Source: Lachnospiraceae bacterium
GTDB lineage: Bacteria; Bacillota; Clostridia; Lachnospirales; Lachnospiraceae
DNA: 64,000 nt
Assembly (NCBI GenBank): GCA_024403455.1
Contig: JAKSRR010000004.1
Location: forward strand, 1 to 64,000
Direction: 5' to 3'
Shown here piece by piece: positions 1-8,321 of the stretch. A program made the translations under genes and the position numbers. The notes under the pieces were generated by a model. The model searched no databases. It saw only the letters and a list, made by a program, of their open reading frames with translations, and was not told the DNA's origin. The stretch's first letter is position 1. Every line of letters starts with the position of its first letter.

Positions 1-113
1 GCCTTCTTTGCAGGTGCTGCCTTTGCTGCAGTTGCCTTCTTTGCAGGTGCTGCCTTTGCTGCTACCTTTTTCTCAGTCGTCTTCTTTGCTACAGTTTTCT
101 TTTCTGCTGCCAT
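1..113 (-). CDS. Lys/Ala-rich basic protein, N-terminal fragment (runs off left edge)
   Basis: Reading leftwards from an ATG at 113 there are 37 codons that do not end before base 1, so only the N-terminus is present. The start has a GGAGAG ribosome binding site and a candidate promoter upstream. The protein begins MAAEKKTVAKKTTEKK and continues as AAKAAPAKKA-type repeats, giving a strongly basic, low-complexity sequence. Such tails occur on histone H1-like or HU-like DNA-binding proteins and on some ribosomal proteins and sigma factors. The rpoD product in this window carries a similar tail. The folded domain lies outside the window, so function cannot be assigned; a nucleoid or nucleic-acid-binding role is inference from composition alone. 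Confidence 0.7.
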   Translation of the reverse strand, partial: MAAEKKTVAKKTTEKKVAAKAAPAKKATAAKAAPAKK

Positions 114-186
114 TTTCACTCTCCATTAATTTTTGTTTTCAACTTTTCGTCGAAAAAATATATTTGTTTTTACAACAACCGCCTTT

Positions 187-215
187 ATTATAAACAAAAA
201 AATAATTTATTAAAA
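187..215 (-). promoter_or_regulatory. Candidate promoter for the Lys/Ala-rich gene
   Basis: On the minus strand there is a perfect TATAAT at 192-187, 17 bases after a weak -35 (TTTTAA at 215-210). The predicted start of transcription near 180 leaves an AT-rich leader of about 67 bases before the ATG at 113. The -35 is poor, so this rests mainly on the -10. Confidence 0.45.
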
Positions 216-252
216 CACATTTCTAAAAAAAATCCCCAAAATAAAAGGTTTT

Positions 253-894
253 TCAAGCATTTTTTAAAACTTCCGGTAATGTTTCAAATAAATCAGCAAC
301 AAATTCTGGTTCTTCAGCAATACCAAATCCCCACTTTGCATGCGCGAAAGCAATACCAGCTTTGTGCGCACTTACCTCGTCACCGCGAATATCTCCAACA
401 TATACGCACTCTTCTTTTACTAGATTATTTCTATCGATTAATATTTCAATAGATTCGTTCTTCGGTTTTTGTGTTTCACCAAAACAAGTGAAATCTTTAA
501 TCAATTCTGTAATTCCAGTTTTACCGCAAACCTGCTCAATATATCCAAGCTGGCAGTTGCTAACAATATACAAATTATATTCTTGGGAAAGACGTTCCAT
601 CGTTTCACGCATTTTAGGATAAGTTAAATCTTCTTCGTTTGCTTCCAAAAATTCATGTTCATATACATAAAGCAAATTCTGTAGTTTCGCAAATAACTCC
701 GAATTCGTTTGCGCAGGAAAAATACTTTCAAAAATATCCTGCATTGTTTTTCCAAATTCTTTCTTTAATCTTTCGGCACTAATTTCTTCCGTAGGAAGCC
801 CAAGCTCTGCTGCTGCTTTCACCCAAGCTTTTGCCACTACTGCTGTACTATCCCAAATGGTTCCATCTACATCAAATAAAATATTCTTAATCAC
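253..894 (-). CDS. HAD-family hydrolase (phosphoglycolate phosphatase-like)
   Basis: Cytosolic phosphatase of the haloacid dehalogenase superfamily, 213 residues. All four HAD motifs are visible: DVDGT at residues 8-12 (nucleophile D8, acid D10), the motif II serine in VSNCQ near 112, the lysine of QKPK near 143-145, and GDIRGDE at 167-173. A helical cap sits between motifs I and II, as in Gph/PpaX-type enzymes that remove phosphate from small metabolites. The substrate cannot be told from sequence. The start codon is GTG with AGGAG 8 bases upstream. It lies 37 bases downstream of the SGNH lipoprotein gene on the same strand and may be read from it. Confidence 0.88.
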   Translation of the reverse strand: MIKNILFDVDGTIWDSTAVVAKAWVKAAAELGLPTEEISAERLKKEFGKTMQDIFESIFPAQTNSELFAKLQNLLYVYEHEFLEANEEDLTYPKMRETMERLSQEYNLYIVSNCQLGYIEQVCGKTGITELIKDFTCFGETQKPKNESIEILIDRNNLVKEECVYVGDIRGDEVSAHKAGIAFAHAKWGFGIAEEPEFVADLFETLPEVLKNA

Positions 895-931
895 TTTCTT
901 CTCTCCTTCTTCACTTTATAATGCATTCTAA

Positions 932-2203
932 TTATTCTGAAATCATAAGTGCCAATATGTGTAAACTTCCTTCCTGTCCATCTACGGATTCTATCGTTAG
1001 CGTATGTTTTCCGCTTTCCATCTCTTTCATAACCTCTACGGTTTCTGTTTTATTCCAGCTTCTTTCATCCCAACTAGTGTCAAGCGTTGTCATCTCTACA
1101 CCATCAACAGAAACAACAAACCGTCCACCTTCCTCTGCTGCTGTCTTGGCATAGCAAAGGCCGATAGCTTTTGCCTCTACCGAAAAAGTAATCTTCCCCC
1201 CTTCTGCGGTTCCATATCCAGAATGTACAGAAAGCGGTGAATCAAACGCTTCTTCTACAAAACCATCCATTTCCGTTACTGTGATATTATCTGCTGTAGA
1301 AATTTCATTTGCATAATAAAGTCCAGCATCCATATATCTTCCTTTTGTCTGAAGTGAACCTGGCAGTGTATAGTCTGTAGCTGGCTCTCCATTCTTACAT
1401 ACGTTATAAAAATAGTTTGTTAATATATGTGCAATTAGCGTGTGACCACCATTCTTTGGATGCACGCCATCCGTATCGCCTACCTGACTCCAATTCACCT
1501 CTCCCCTTCGAAGCAGTTCCTTATAACTTACTACTGGGAGATCATAGTTAAATGCGAGAAGCTGCTGCACATCCGAATTATCCCAGCCGCCTTCCGTAGT
1601 AAGAATAAGAGGCAACACCGCTGTGTTCTCTTTATAGGTAAGGACTCTTCTAAGCAAACACTCATAGGATTCCTTGTTATATGTTTCCCCGTCATTCACT
1701 GCAAACTCAACAATGACAAGATCAGGATTCTTCGATAATACATCCTCTTCTAGTCTGTGCACGCCCAGATAAGAATCCGTAGCACCAATTCCCGCATTTA
1801 CATAATGAATCTGTGCTTCCGGAAAGGAGTGAACAAACCAATCATACGTCTGATACGCATAGCATGCCGTATTCATCGGACTGGCGTTGCTTCCCTGGGT
1901 AATAGAACCACCAATAAAGGCAATGGTAATTTCCTCGCCAGCATCCGCCCGCAGTAATACGTCCCTGATTCGACTACTGTTTCCTTCTCGAATTACGCTG
2001 GCATTTAATCCTTCCTCCGAAATAGAAAATCCGGAAAGTGACACTGGCTCCTGCAGCATAGCAAAACCCGTGCCATCACTCACCTCACTATGTACACTGT
2101 CCCCGCTTACAATACTAGTTTCATTACTTTCTGTTTTCCCACAACCACAAAGTCCCAATATGGTAATGAGTCCAGACAAAAATAATAAGTGCTTTTTGCT
2201 CAT
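932..2203 (-). CDS. SGNH/GDSL hydrolase lipoprotein
   Basis: Exported lipid-anchored esterase or acylhydrolase, about 423 residues. The N-terminus has a short positive region, a hydrophobic stretch and the lipobox LCGC with the lipidated cysteine at residue 21. SGNH motifs follow: GGSIT (catalytic Ser near 100), the glycine block NAGIGATDS near 138, the block III Asn in AVNDG near 170, and the Asp/His pair in DGVHP near 245-248. The last ~130 residues look like a separate beta-rich domain. I chose the second ATG (2203), because GGGAG between the two ATGs is its ribosome site; the upstream ATG at 2215 has none. SGNH proteins of this kind often remove acyl groups from glycans, which fits its place downstream of an MBOAT cluster. 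The substrate is unknown. Confidence 0.85.
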   Translation of the reverse strand: MSKKHLLFLSGLITILGLCGCGKTESNETSIVSGDSVHSEVSDGTGFAMLQEPVSLSGFSISEEGLNASVIREGNSSRIRDVLLRADAGEEITIAFIGGSITQGSNASPMNTACYAYQTYDWFVHSFPEAQIHYVNAGIGATDSYLGVHRLEEDVLSKNPDLVIVEFAVNDGETYNKESYECLLRRVLTYKENTAVLPLILTTEGGWDNSDVQQLLAFNYDLPVVSYKELLRRGEVNWSQVGDTDGVHPKNGGHTLIAHILTNYFYNVCKNGEPATDYTLPGSLQTKGRYMDAGLYYANEISTADNITVTEMDGFVEEAFDSPLSVHSGYGTAEGGKITFSVEAKAIGLCYAKTAAEEGGRFVVSVDGVEMTTLDTSWDERSWNKTETVEVMKEMESGKHTLTIESVDGQEGSLHILALMISE

Positions 2204-2227
2204 ATGTGCTCCCATTCTATATTCATC

Positions 2228-2253
2228 AAAAAAGAGCAGCTGTGCTGCTCTTT
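2228..2253 (-). terminator. Rho-independent terminator after the 126-residue protein gene
   Basis: A 10-bp perfect stem (AAAGAGCAGC / GCTGCTCTTT) with a 3-base loop ends in a T run on the minus strand. It lies just past the stop codon of the gene at 2258-2638 and 25 bases before the lipoprotein start, so the lipoprotein is probably read by partial readthrough or from its own promoter. Confidence 0.7.
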
Positions 2254-2257
2254 AAAA

Positions 2258-2638
2258 TCATTCTGCAATTTGCTCCTCATGAAGCACTTTCAGTTTATCA
2301 TGTTCAAAGGGCAGCATCTCAATCATTTCAAAATATGATCTGTCTCCCGTTGCTTCCTTATACTTACTCTTCGCAATATATCGAATGTTATAATGCATAA
2401 GATCAGATTCAATCTCCATCTTAGACTGAATACCCTTTTCTTCTGCCGCGGCTTTTGCTGCCTCTAATGTATCAAAAGATTCCATACACTTTCTGGACAA
2501 TGCATTCAGCATTACCGGATCGTGTCTGTAATTTTCAAATAAATTGTCTTGATCGTAAAAGGTCTTCCATCTCGCTACTCTAGCATCTTCATATACTTCA
2601 AATTTTGTGATGGAATTACCGTTATTATTTCTAGCCAT
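2258..2638 (-). CDS. Hypothetical protein, 126 residues
   Basis: I do not recognise this family. The predicted protein is soluble, with no signal peptide, membrane segment or cysteine cluster. It begins MARNNNGNSITKFEVY, has mixed charge, an alanine-rich helix around residues 58-68 (EAAKAAAEEKG) and an acidic C-terminal end. It is clearly a real gene: GAGGG ribosome site, an extended -10 promoter just upstream and a strong terminator just downstream, making it a one-gene unit between the MBOAT cluster and the SGNH lipoprotein. A role in surface modification would be inference from position only. Confidence 0.75.
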   Translation of the reverse strand: MARNNNGNSITKFEVYEDARVARWKTFYDQDNLFENYRHDPVMLNALSRKCMESFDTLEAAKAAAEEKGIQSKMEIESDLMHYNIRYIAKSKYKEATGDRSYFEMIEMLPFEHDKLKVLHEEQIAE

Positions 2639-2665
2639 AATTACCCTCTGCTATTTTCTGTCCGT

Positions 2666-2674
2666 ATTATATCA
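2666..2674 (-). promoter_or_regulatory. Extended -10 promoter for the 126-residue protein gene
   Basis: TGA followed by a perfect TATAAT on the minus strand, with no good -35. The predicted transcript start near 2659 gives a leader of about 20 bases that carries the GAGGG ribosome site. Confidence 0.6.
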
Positions 2675-2728
2675 CAAATTACTTCCGGGCATAAAGCACC
2701 ACCTATGATTCATATTTTCATGCCCGCT

Positions 2729-3676
2729 CTACTCTACACTATCCTGTGCTAACTGCTGATTAAATGAATCCAAATAAATATCCCAGTCCTGATAGCGCTC
2801 ATCACCTCTATGATCTACCAATATACCAAGAGAATGCAGGTATTCTCCCAAATAACCAGTTACTTTATTGGCTCCCCAATAATTCATATGGTCACCCTTA
2901 TCTCTGGTATCTCTTCTCCAGTCAATCCCAACATCTGCCTGCAAAATATTAAGATCTACATAGTCAATCCCAATATCTTCTGCCAGTATTTCCACACCAT
3001 TGTGTCTTCTCATATTCCAATTAACCGTGCTGGGGGTACTATAAAGAACCAGTAACGCACCTCGCTCATCACAGTATTCTTTAATCTGTCTAATATATTC
3101 CTGGTTGCGTTTCGGAATCACTTCCACTAACTCAGAGGGATCCATGTATCCATCTGTAGATGCCGGAACGATGGTAAGATCATAGCTATATCCCTTATTT
3201 TCTTCCACACCATACCCGCTATTCCTATGCACAAAGTCCGAGAATGAAAGCGTCTTCCACCTGTTATGATACAAGAACACAGGGAAGACTGTACTTAACT
3301 TATGCACTACTTCATCATTCTTTGCAGAACCATTGTATAGCATATCGGTCTCAATCATAACCACCAGTGGAGACTGATTTTTAAAGGTCTTCTCCAAAAA
3401 TTCCTTTGCATAGAAAAGTCTTTGATCCGGCGTGCCACAGCAATATGCGGTAATTCCTTTTTGCTCCCAAAGCTTTAATGGCACCACAGAAGAGTAGGTT
3501 TCACTATTTCCAAGCACCAGTACATCAATGGTTTGTTCCGGTTCAGAAACAATCGCATTCGCATGCTGATCCATCTTTTCTTTTACAACAACCATACGAG
3601 ACAATCCGTAAAGGAGTAATAATAATCCCATTACAAATATTACAGCTCGTGCGATTTTACTAACAATATCTTTCAC
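2729..3676 (-). CDS. DltD/AlgJ-like SGNH protein, membrane-anchored
   Basis: A 315-residue protein with one N-terminal membrane segment (about residues 10-30) and an extracytoplasmic domain. The hydrolase-fold signature is LGNSET with Ser58, and a DHMNYWG block with the Asp/His pair near 262-263. This layout matches the SGNH partners of MBOAT acyltransferases (DltD, AlgJ, PatB-like), which take the acyl group outside the membrane and pass it to a polymer. The frame stays open far upstream into the MBOAT gene. I place the start at GTG 3676, eight bases after the MBOAT stop, because AGGTGA lies just ahead and the MBOAT gene occupies the rest. It is the last gene of the five-gene operon. The acceptor polymer is unknown. 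Confidence 0.8.
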   Translation of the reverse strand: MKDIVSKIARAVIFVMGLLLLLYGLSRMVVVKEKMDQHANAIVSEPEQTIDVLVLGNSETYSSVVPLKLWEQKGITAYCCGTPDQRLFYAKEFLEKTFKNQSPLVVMIETDMLYNGSAKNDEVVHKLSTVFPVFLYHNRWKTLSFSDFVHRNSGYGVEENKGYSYDLTIVPASTDGYMDPSELVEVIPKRNQEYIRQIKEYCDERGALLVLYSTPSTVNWNMRRHNGVEILAEDIGIDYVDLNILQADVGIDWRRDTRDKGDHMNYWGANKVTGYLGEYLHSLGILVDHRGDERYQDWDIYLDSFNQQLAQDSVE

Positions 3677-3684
3677 ACTATCAC

Positions 3685-5316
3685 CTAATACTGTGCATAA
3701 AGTGGATCCACCACCACATATCCATAACCATAAGCGCCAAATACTACAATGCAAAGGATCAGCGCATATAGCACAATCCATCTCACTACGATATTGGTGT
3801 CAGCAAGCTTTCTTCTCACTGAAACACCTTTCTCGCTTAATATACTCACACACAATACAATGATTACAACCATTCCAACAATGATGAAATCTTTAGCGTC
3901 AACGCCGATGGTTTTCATGGTTGTCTCATCTATCAGCAAGAATGAAAAATTTGTAACCATACGCTTAAACATATGCAGTCCATTCTTCAGACCATACGCT
4001 CTAAAGAATAGTTCACCAATAACAACTAGGACGCATGTTCTGAAAATCTGCACTGCTCTATACCATTTTGCATCCGGATTTATTTTCAGTTTGCTATTTG
4101 TTTTTCTTACCAGAGGATTAATCAAACTTCCAATCAGAATCAGCACAAAATGATACATTCCAAAGAAAATAAAATTCCATGCGGCACCATGCCACAAACC
4201 GTTGCAGGCCCATACCGCAAACAAGGCAATGCTTCCTGCAAGTAAGGGACCATAGTGATTACCAATTTTCTTTCTTGCGCTGGAAGTCAGTTTTTTAATT
4301 TTCTTTGCAGAGGTAATGGGATAAAAAATATAGTCCTTAAACCAAGTACCCAAAGAAATATGCCATCTTGTCCAGAATTCTGAAATCGTTCTGGAGAAAA
4401 ATGGATGTTTAAAGTTCTCTGGCATCTGTATTCCAAATATTTGCGCCGTACCAATCACAGCATCCATAGATCCTGAGAAATCCATATATAACTGAATGGT
4501 ATATGCCACTGCCGCGAATGCGATAACTCCACCATGAAAACTAGAATAATTCGAAAAGATATGATCAACAAAGGTATTCAGACGATCTGCAACCACAATC
4601 TTCTTTAACATACCATAAAGAAGTCTTTGAATACCAAAAGTTAAATTCTCATACGTAATTTGCTTAATTTCCCATAGCTGATTCGCCGTCTGGTCATATC
4701 GACAAATGGGGCCTTCCACAATCTGTGGGAAGAAACAAATAAATAGTGCCAGTCTTCCTATATTTCTATCTGCTTTAATCTTTCCGTAATGCACATCTAA
4801 AATATAGGAAAGTGCCTGCAGGCTGAAGAAGGAGATTCCTATTGGCAACATGAACTGCGGCGCCTTGATGCTTCCTGCTATACCAAACTTGTTTAAGAGC
4901 AAATTAACATTATCAGAGAAAAATCCTGCATATTTCAGTACAAGCAATCCACCAATATGCAGCACAACTGATAAGATAACAATTCCACGTTCTTTATTAT
5001 TGTATTTTTCCTTAAGTGCTTTTCGTTCTTCTTTTTCCAGTCCGGCTGATTCCTGTTTTAGTTTGTCCTTAACCTTAGATAGCCATAGTCCAAAGAAATA
5101 CATGGACACCGTGGACAAAATTAAATAAGCAAGAAGAAGTCCGCTAATGAACCAGAAGAACATGTAGCTGACAAAAATAACAAAATATTTTTTTGCTTTC
5201 TTTGGCGTCAATGCAAATAGTACAATACACGCCGGCAAAAACATTGTGAAATACATTACGGAAAAGAAGGATGTGAGGGATACACCCTTTCCTGCCCATA
5301 ATATAGTGGACAACAT
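3685..5316 (-). CDS. MBOAT-family membrane O-acyltransferase
   Basis: Polytopic membrane protein of about 543 residues that should move an acyl group from a cytosolic donor across the membrane to an extracellular acceptor. Both conserved MBOAT histidines are present: H320 in FWTRWHIS and H377 in NGLWHGAAW. The stretch FFPQIVEGPICRYDQ near 197-210 is also typical. At ~540 residues it is closer in size to AlgI/PatA-type proteins than to DltB (about 400). A charged cytoplasmic loop rich in Lys/Glu spans about 81-111. Translation may start at GTG 5319 or ATG 5316; both follow an AGAGGA site. It lies directly after the carrier-protein gene, whose product is the likely donor. Confidence 0.92.
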   Translation of the reverse strand: MLSTILWAGKGVSLTSFFSVMYFTMFLPACIVLFALTPKKAKKYFVIFVSYMFFWFISGLLLAYLILSTVSMYFFGLWLSKVKDKLKQESAGLEKEERKALKEKYNNKERGIVILSVVLHIGGLLVLKYAGFFSDNVNLLLNKFGIAGSIKAPQFMLPIGISFFSLQALSYILDVHYGKIKADRNIGRLALFICFFPQIVEGPICRYDQTANQLWEIKQITYENLTFGIQRLLYGMLKKIVVADRLNTFVDHIFSNYSSFHGGVIAFAAVAYTIQLYMDFSGSMDAVIGTAQIFGIQMPENFKHPFFSRTISEFWTRWHISLGTWFKDYIFYPITSAKKIKKLTSSARKKIGNHYGPLLAGSIALFAVWACNGLWHGAAWNFIFFGMYHFVLILIGSLINPLVRKTNSKLKINPDAKWYRAVQIFRTCVLVVIGELFFRAYGLKNGLHMFKRMVTNFSFLLIDETTMKTIGVDAKDFIIVGMVVIIVLCVSILSEKGVSVRRKLADTNIVVRWIVLYALILCIVVFGAYGYGYVVVDPLYAQY

Positions 5317-5323
5317 CACTTTA

Positions 5324-5551
5324 TTATTCCTCTTGCAAGCGAGTTATCATCTTCATAATTCTCTCTGCAGAGTTGAAGTTATCCGGTACGATTTCAATCG
5401 CCGGAATCGTGATATCATATTCCTCTTCCAGTTCTGCGATGAGTGAAATGATTGCCAATGAATTCAAGTGATGATCATCAATCAGTGTTTCACAAGTTGC
5501 ATAATCCACATCAGGATTAATATCTTCCAAAATTTCAATCAGTTTTTCCAT
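5324..5551 (-). CDS. Acyl carrier protein (DltC-like)
   Basis: A 75-residue acidic four-helix carrier protein. The 4'-phosphopantetheine attachment serine is S31 in HHLNSLAI. The usual DSL is NSL here, with two preceding histidines, which is unusual but keeps the serine and leucine. The following helix EEEYDITIP matches the carrier-protein recognition region. The start has AAGGAG ten bases upstream. It sits between the PLP decarboxylase and the MBOAT gene, so it probably holds the aminoacyl group made by the ligase and altered by the decarboxylase, then hands it to the MBOAT. An ordinary fatty-acid ACP is unlikely in this context. Confidence 0.9.
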   Translation of the reverse strand: MEKLIEILEDINPDVDYATCETLIDDHHLNSLAIISLIAELEEEYDITIPAIEIVPDNFNSAERIMKMITRLQEE

Positions 5552-5565
5552 TCGATTTTTACTCC

Positions 5566-6741
5566 TTAATAACTTGGCATGTTCAGGTTCCTTGTCTCAT
5601 AAGATTCCCTGACACAAATATACTGCGATTCATCTTTTTTCAGATAAATAGCCGGCAAGTCTCTACTTAGAAATAGGGAAATCCCCTCCGTCATACAATA
5701 AGCACCTGTGCGCTCAAAACACATGACATCTCCCACTTCTATTTTAGGTAACTTTACTTGTTTTGCAACGATATCATTCATGGTACATAGAGATCCACAA
5801 ATTACCCACTCAGGATTCTCTTCGGTCGTCTCTTTGCCACATACCGACAAAATCGGCTTTTTCATAGCCATGTACTGCCCGAAATAGGTTAGCTGATGCA
5901 TGCCACCATCGATGAGTACATAGTTTTGCTGCTTACTACTTTTAATATCAACGATATGCGTATAGTACTTTCCACAGGAAGCAACCATACTTCTACCTAT
6001 CTCTAGGGTAATACGCACCGGGCTAACCATCTCCCCCAGCATCTGCGCAAAGGAATCGAAAATCTCCACTTCTTCATCTTTATCAGATTCGAAGTAAGAC
6101 ACGGGAAAGCCAGTTCCATATTCCAGCTCTTTTGCTTCGTAACCATACTCCTGCTTCAGTTTCTGAAGGAACTGATCCAAATAGGTAATCTCTCTCTTAT
6201 ACTTCTTAACGGAAGATTTTTGGGTTCCGGAAAAATACTGGATTCCAAGAATATCCACATATTCCTGCTGCTGTCTCTCCCTGATAATCTTCTCAATATC
6301 GCTTTCATCCATTCCAAACTGACTATCATTCGTAAGTCTTAATAGCAGTTTAATTCTCTTCCTATATTGTTTACTTAATCCACTTAATAGCCTAAACTGT
6401 TCTACAGATTCAGCCGTAAAGATACCATCAAAGTCATTTCCCCCAATATATTGTTCCATGACTGCTGCATTTTTATATACCCCAGAAATCACCATCTTTT
6501 CTGAAGGCACCTTTAGACAAGTGCAGATTTCTGCTTCCCCTGGAGAACAGATTTCAAATCGTTCTACCTGCTCTACGATTTCTTTTACAACAAAAGTATT
6601 AGCCTTTACTGCATAGCAAAGTGCCACATCCTTAGGCATCTTACTGCAAATATATTCAATTCTATTTTTCAGTTCACAGACATCAAATACATAAAATGCA
6701 TTTGCGCTTCTCTCTAGAACCTCTTCAAACGTATATGCCAA
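5566..6741 (-). CDS. Fold-type III PLP-dependent amino acid decarboxylase
   Basis: A 391-residue enzyme of the Orn/DAP/Arg decarboxylase (LysA/ODC) family. The N-terminal barrel carries the PLP lysine K46 in YAVKAN. The C-terminal part has the active-site Cys and partner Asp as C319 and D323 in SLCTMND, and a GAY motif at 346-348. Two usual PLP-site elements are altered. The HxGSQ/HVGS region reads YFSGTQ, with Phe170 where the ring-stacking His is expected. The phosphate loop GGG reads GTG near 209-211. Translation starts at TTG, two bases after the ligase stop, with GGGAG ahead, so the two are tightly coupled. Comparable trios are BtrJ/BtrI/BtrK and the exosortase-A-associated ligase/decarboxylase set, where the substrate is linked to a carrier. 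A racemase role is possible but less likely. Confidence 0.85.
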   Translation of the reverse strand: MAYTFEEVLERSANAFYVFDVCELKNRIEYICSKMPKDVALCYAVKANTFVVKEIVEQVERFEICSPGEAEICTCLKVPSEKMVISGVYKNAAVMEQYIGGNDFDGIFTAESVEQFRLLSGLSKQYRKRIKLLLRLTNDSQFGMDESDIEKIIRERQQQEYVDILGIQYFSGTQKSSVKKYKREITYLDQFLQKLKQEYGYEAKELEYGTGFPVSYFESDKDEEVEIFDSFAQMLGEMVSPVRITLEIGRSMVASCGKYYTHIVDIKSSKQQNYVLIDGGMHQLTYFGQYMAMKKPILSVCGKETTEENPEWVICGSLCTMNDIVAKQVKLPKIEVGDVMCFERTGAYCMTEGISLFLSRDLPAIYLKKDESQYICVRESYETRNLNMPSY

Positions 6742-6743
6742 GG

Positions 6744-8255
6744 TTAATCTCCCAACTGCGCCAGTGTCGCTTTCCTATCAATTTTACCATTCTTGGATAG
6801 TACCATGCTATCAATCTGACGCATAAATCCCGGAATCATGAATATCGGTAAAGTTTCACTTAAGCACTGGTGCAATTCCTTTTTCTCGATACTCCCCACA
6901 TAGTAGGCCTTTATTCTAGATTTTTTCTCGTCATAAATACAAAAGCAACGTTCCACTCCATCTACTCTTTCAATGGAATGCTCCACCTCTTCCATTTCAA
7001 TTCTGTGACCCATATGTTTCACTTGATTGTCTACTCGTCCGCAGAACATGATTTCCCCTAGAGCATTATACTTTCCCACATCTCCGGTTTTATATACAAG
7101 CTCCGGATACGCTGACTGCGCTGGATTCTGCACAAAATGTTCTGCCGTTTTATCTGGCATATTGTAATATCCCAAGGCAAGAGCCGTCCCCCGCACAATG
7201 ATTTCTCCCGGTATATCCGAATCGCAAATGGTTTTTCCTTCTGCATCAATCAGAAATACATCCTCATTAGGAAATGCTTTACCAATGGGAAGTCCACTCT
7301 CATAATCCCTATCAGCTTCCAAAATATGGTATGTGCAATTACAAGTGATCTCTGTGGGGCCATATAAATTCACATACATTGCATTTGGCAGATGCTTTTG
7401 CCACTCTTTCAAGTGTTTATATGGCATGATTTCACCACTGAATAAGATTTTGTTAACACTAACAGGCTGTCTGTAATCCAGGCCATGAAAGGTGGTAATC
7501 AAACAAAGCGCTGATACTGCCCAAATCATGGTTGTTACCTGGTGATCGCATAGGCAATCCAGCAACTCCGTAGGTTTGGAAAACAGCTCCTTCGCAACAA
7601 TCACAAGTGTTGCCCCGGTCTTCATAGCAGAATAAATATCTTTGACAGAAACATCAAAATCGAAGGGAGCCTGATTCGCAATCACATCCTCCCCCGTAAT
7701 ATGAAACAATTCTGTGAAGCATTCCATAAAATCGATAACGCTTCTATGGCAAACCACAATTCCTTTGGGAACACCTGTAGATCCTGATGTGAAGTTGATG
7801 TATAAGGGATCCGTGTCTATTCTATGACTACGTATTTCCTCAAGTCTCTTCTCGTCAGGCAGATTCGCAGTAAGACTTTCTATATCTAAGATTTTTACAC
7901 CAGGAAAATAACTCTTTGCGGCCTCCATAAGCGCAGCAGTAGTCACAATCACTCTTAGCTGTAATACCTCGCTGATCTGCTTTAGACGCGCTTCTGGAAG
8001 TCCGGGATTCAGCATCGAATAACAGCCGCCTGCATAAACCGTACCAAAGAAGGAACATAACGCATCAATGCCCTTCTCCATATATAGGCCTACGGGCTCT
8101 TTCGCAGTTATCATGGATGATAACGCTGTACCAATTCTCCGGCTTTTTTCCTGTAATTGTATATAGGTAATAGAATGTGCACCTTCTATCACGGCAACCT
8201 TGTTCGGATTGTCGCTAGCACTGTCTTCTAAATACTCTAGTACGTTTCTTTTCAT
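6744..8255 (-). CDS. AMP-forming aminoacyl ligase (DltA-like adenylation enzyme)
   Basis: Stand-alone adenylation domain of 503 residues that should activate an amino acid with ATP and load it on the carrier encoded two genes downstream. Core motifs are complete: A3 FTSGSTGVPKG at 155-165, A5 NLYGPTE at 296-302, A7 YKTGD at 388-392, A8 beginning GRVDNQ at 406, and the A10 lysine K491 in NGKIDRK. Overall layout is that of DltA and NRPS A-domains, with no attached carrier domain. I cannot deduce substrate specificity; D-alanine is the DltA precedent, but the coupled decarboxylase argues for a dicarboxylic amino acid. It is the first gene of the operon, with a GAGGGG ribosome site. Confidence 0.88.
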   Translation of the reverse strand: MKRNVLEYLEDSASDNPNKVAVIEGAHSITYIQLQEKSRRIGTALSSMITAKEPVGLYMEKGIDALCSFFGTVYAGGCYSMLNPGLPEARLKQISEVLQLRVIVTTAALMEAAKSYFPGVKILDIESLTANLPDEKRLEEIRSHRIDTDPLYINFTSGSTGVPKGIVVCHRSVIDFMECFTELFHITGEDVIANQAPFDFDVSVKDIYSAMKTGATLVIVAKELFSKPTELLDCLCDHQVTTMIWAVSALCLITTFHGLDYRQPVSVNKILFSGEIMPYKHLKEWQKHLPNAMYVNLYGPTEITCNCTYHILEADRDYESGLPIGKAFPNEDVFLIDAEGKTICDSDIPGEIIVRGTALALGYYNMPDKTAEHFVQNPAQSAYPELVYKTGDVGKYNALGEIMFCGRVDNQVKHMGHRIEMEEVEHSIERVDGVERCFCIYDEKKSRIKAYYVGSIEKKELHQCLSETLPIFMIPGFMRQIDSMVLSKNGKIDRKATLAQLGD

Positions 8256-8321
8256 ATTCCCCTCATTATCAGAACATACATTTTTGTATTTTTAAGTCAC
8301 TTATCTCAGTTACGAGATTTT

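Noticed and set aside
2729-8255. Ordinary dlt (D-alanylation) operon
   Set aside because: The extra PLP decarboxylase, the 540-residue MBOAT and the NSL carrier motif differ from dltXABCD; kept as a dlt-like but distinct operon.
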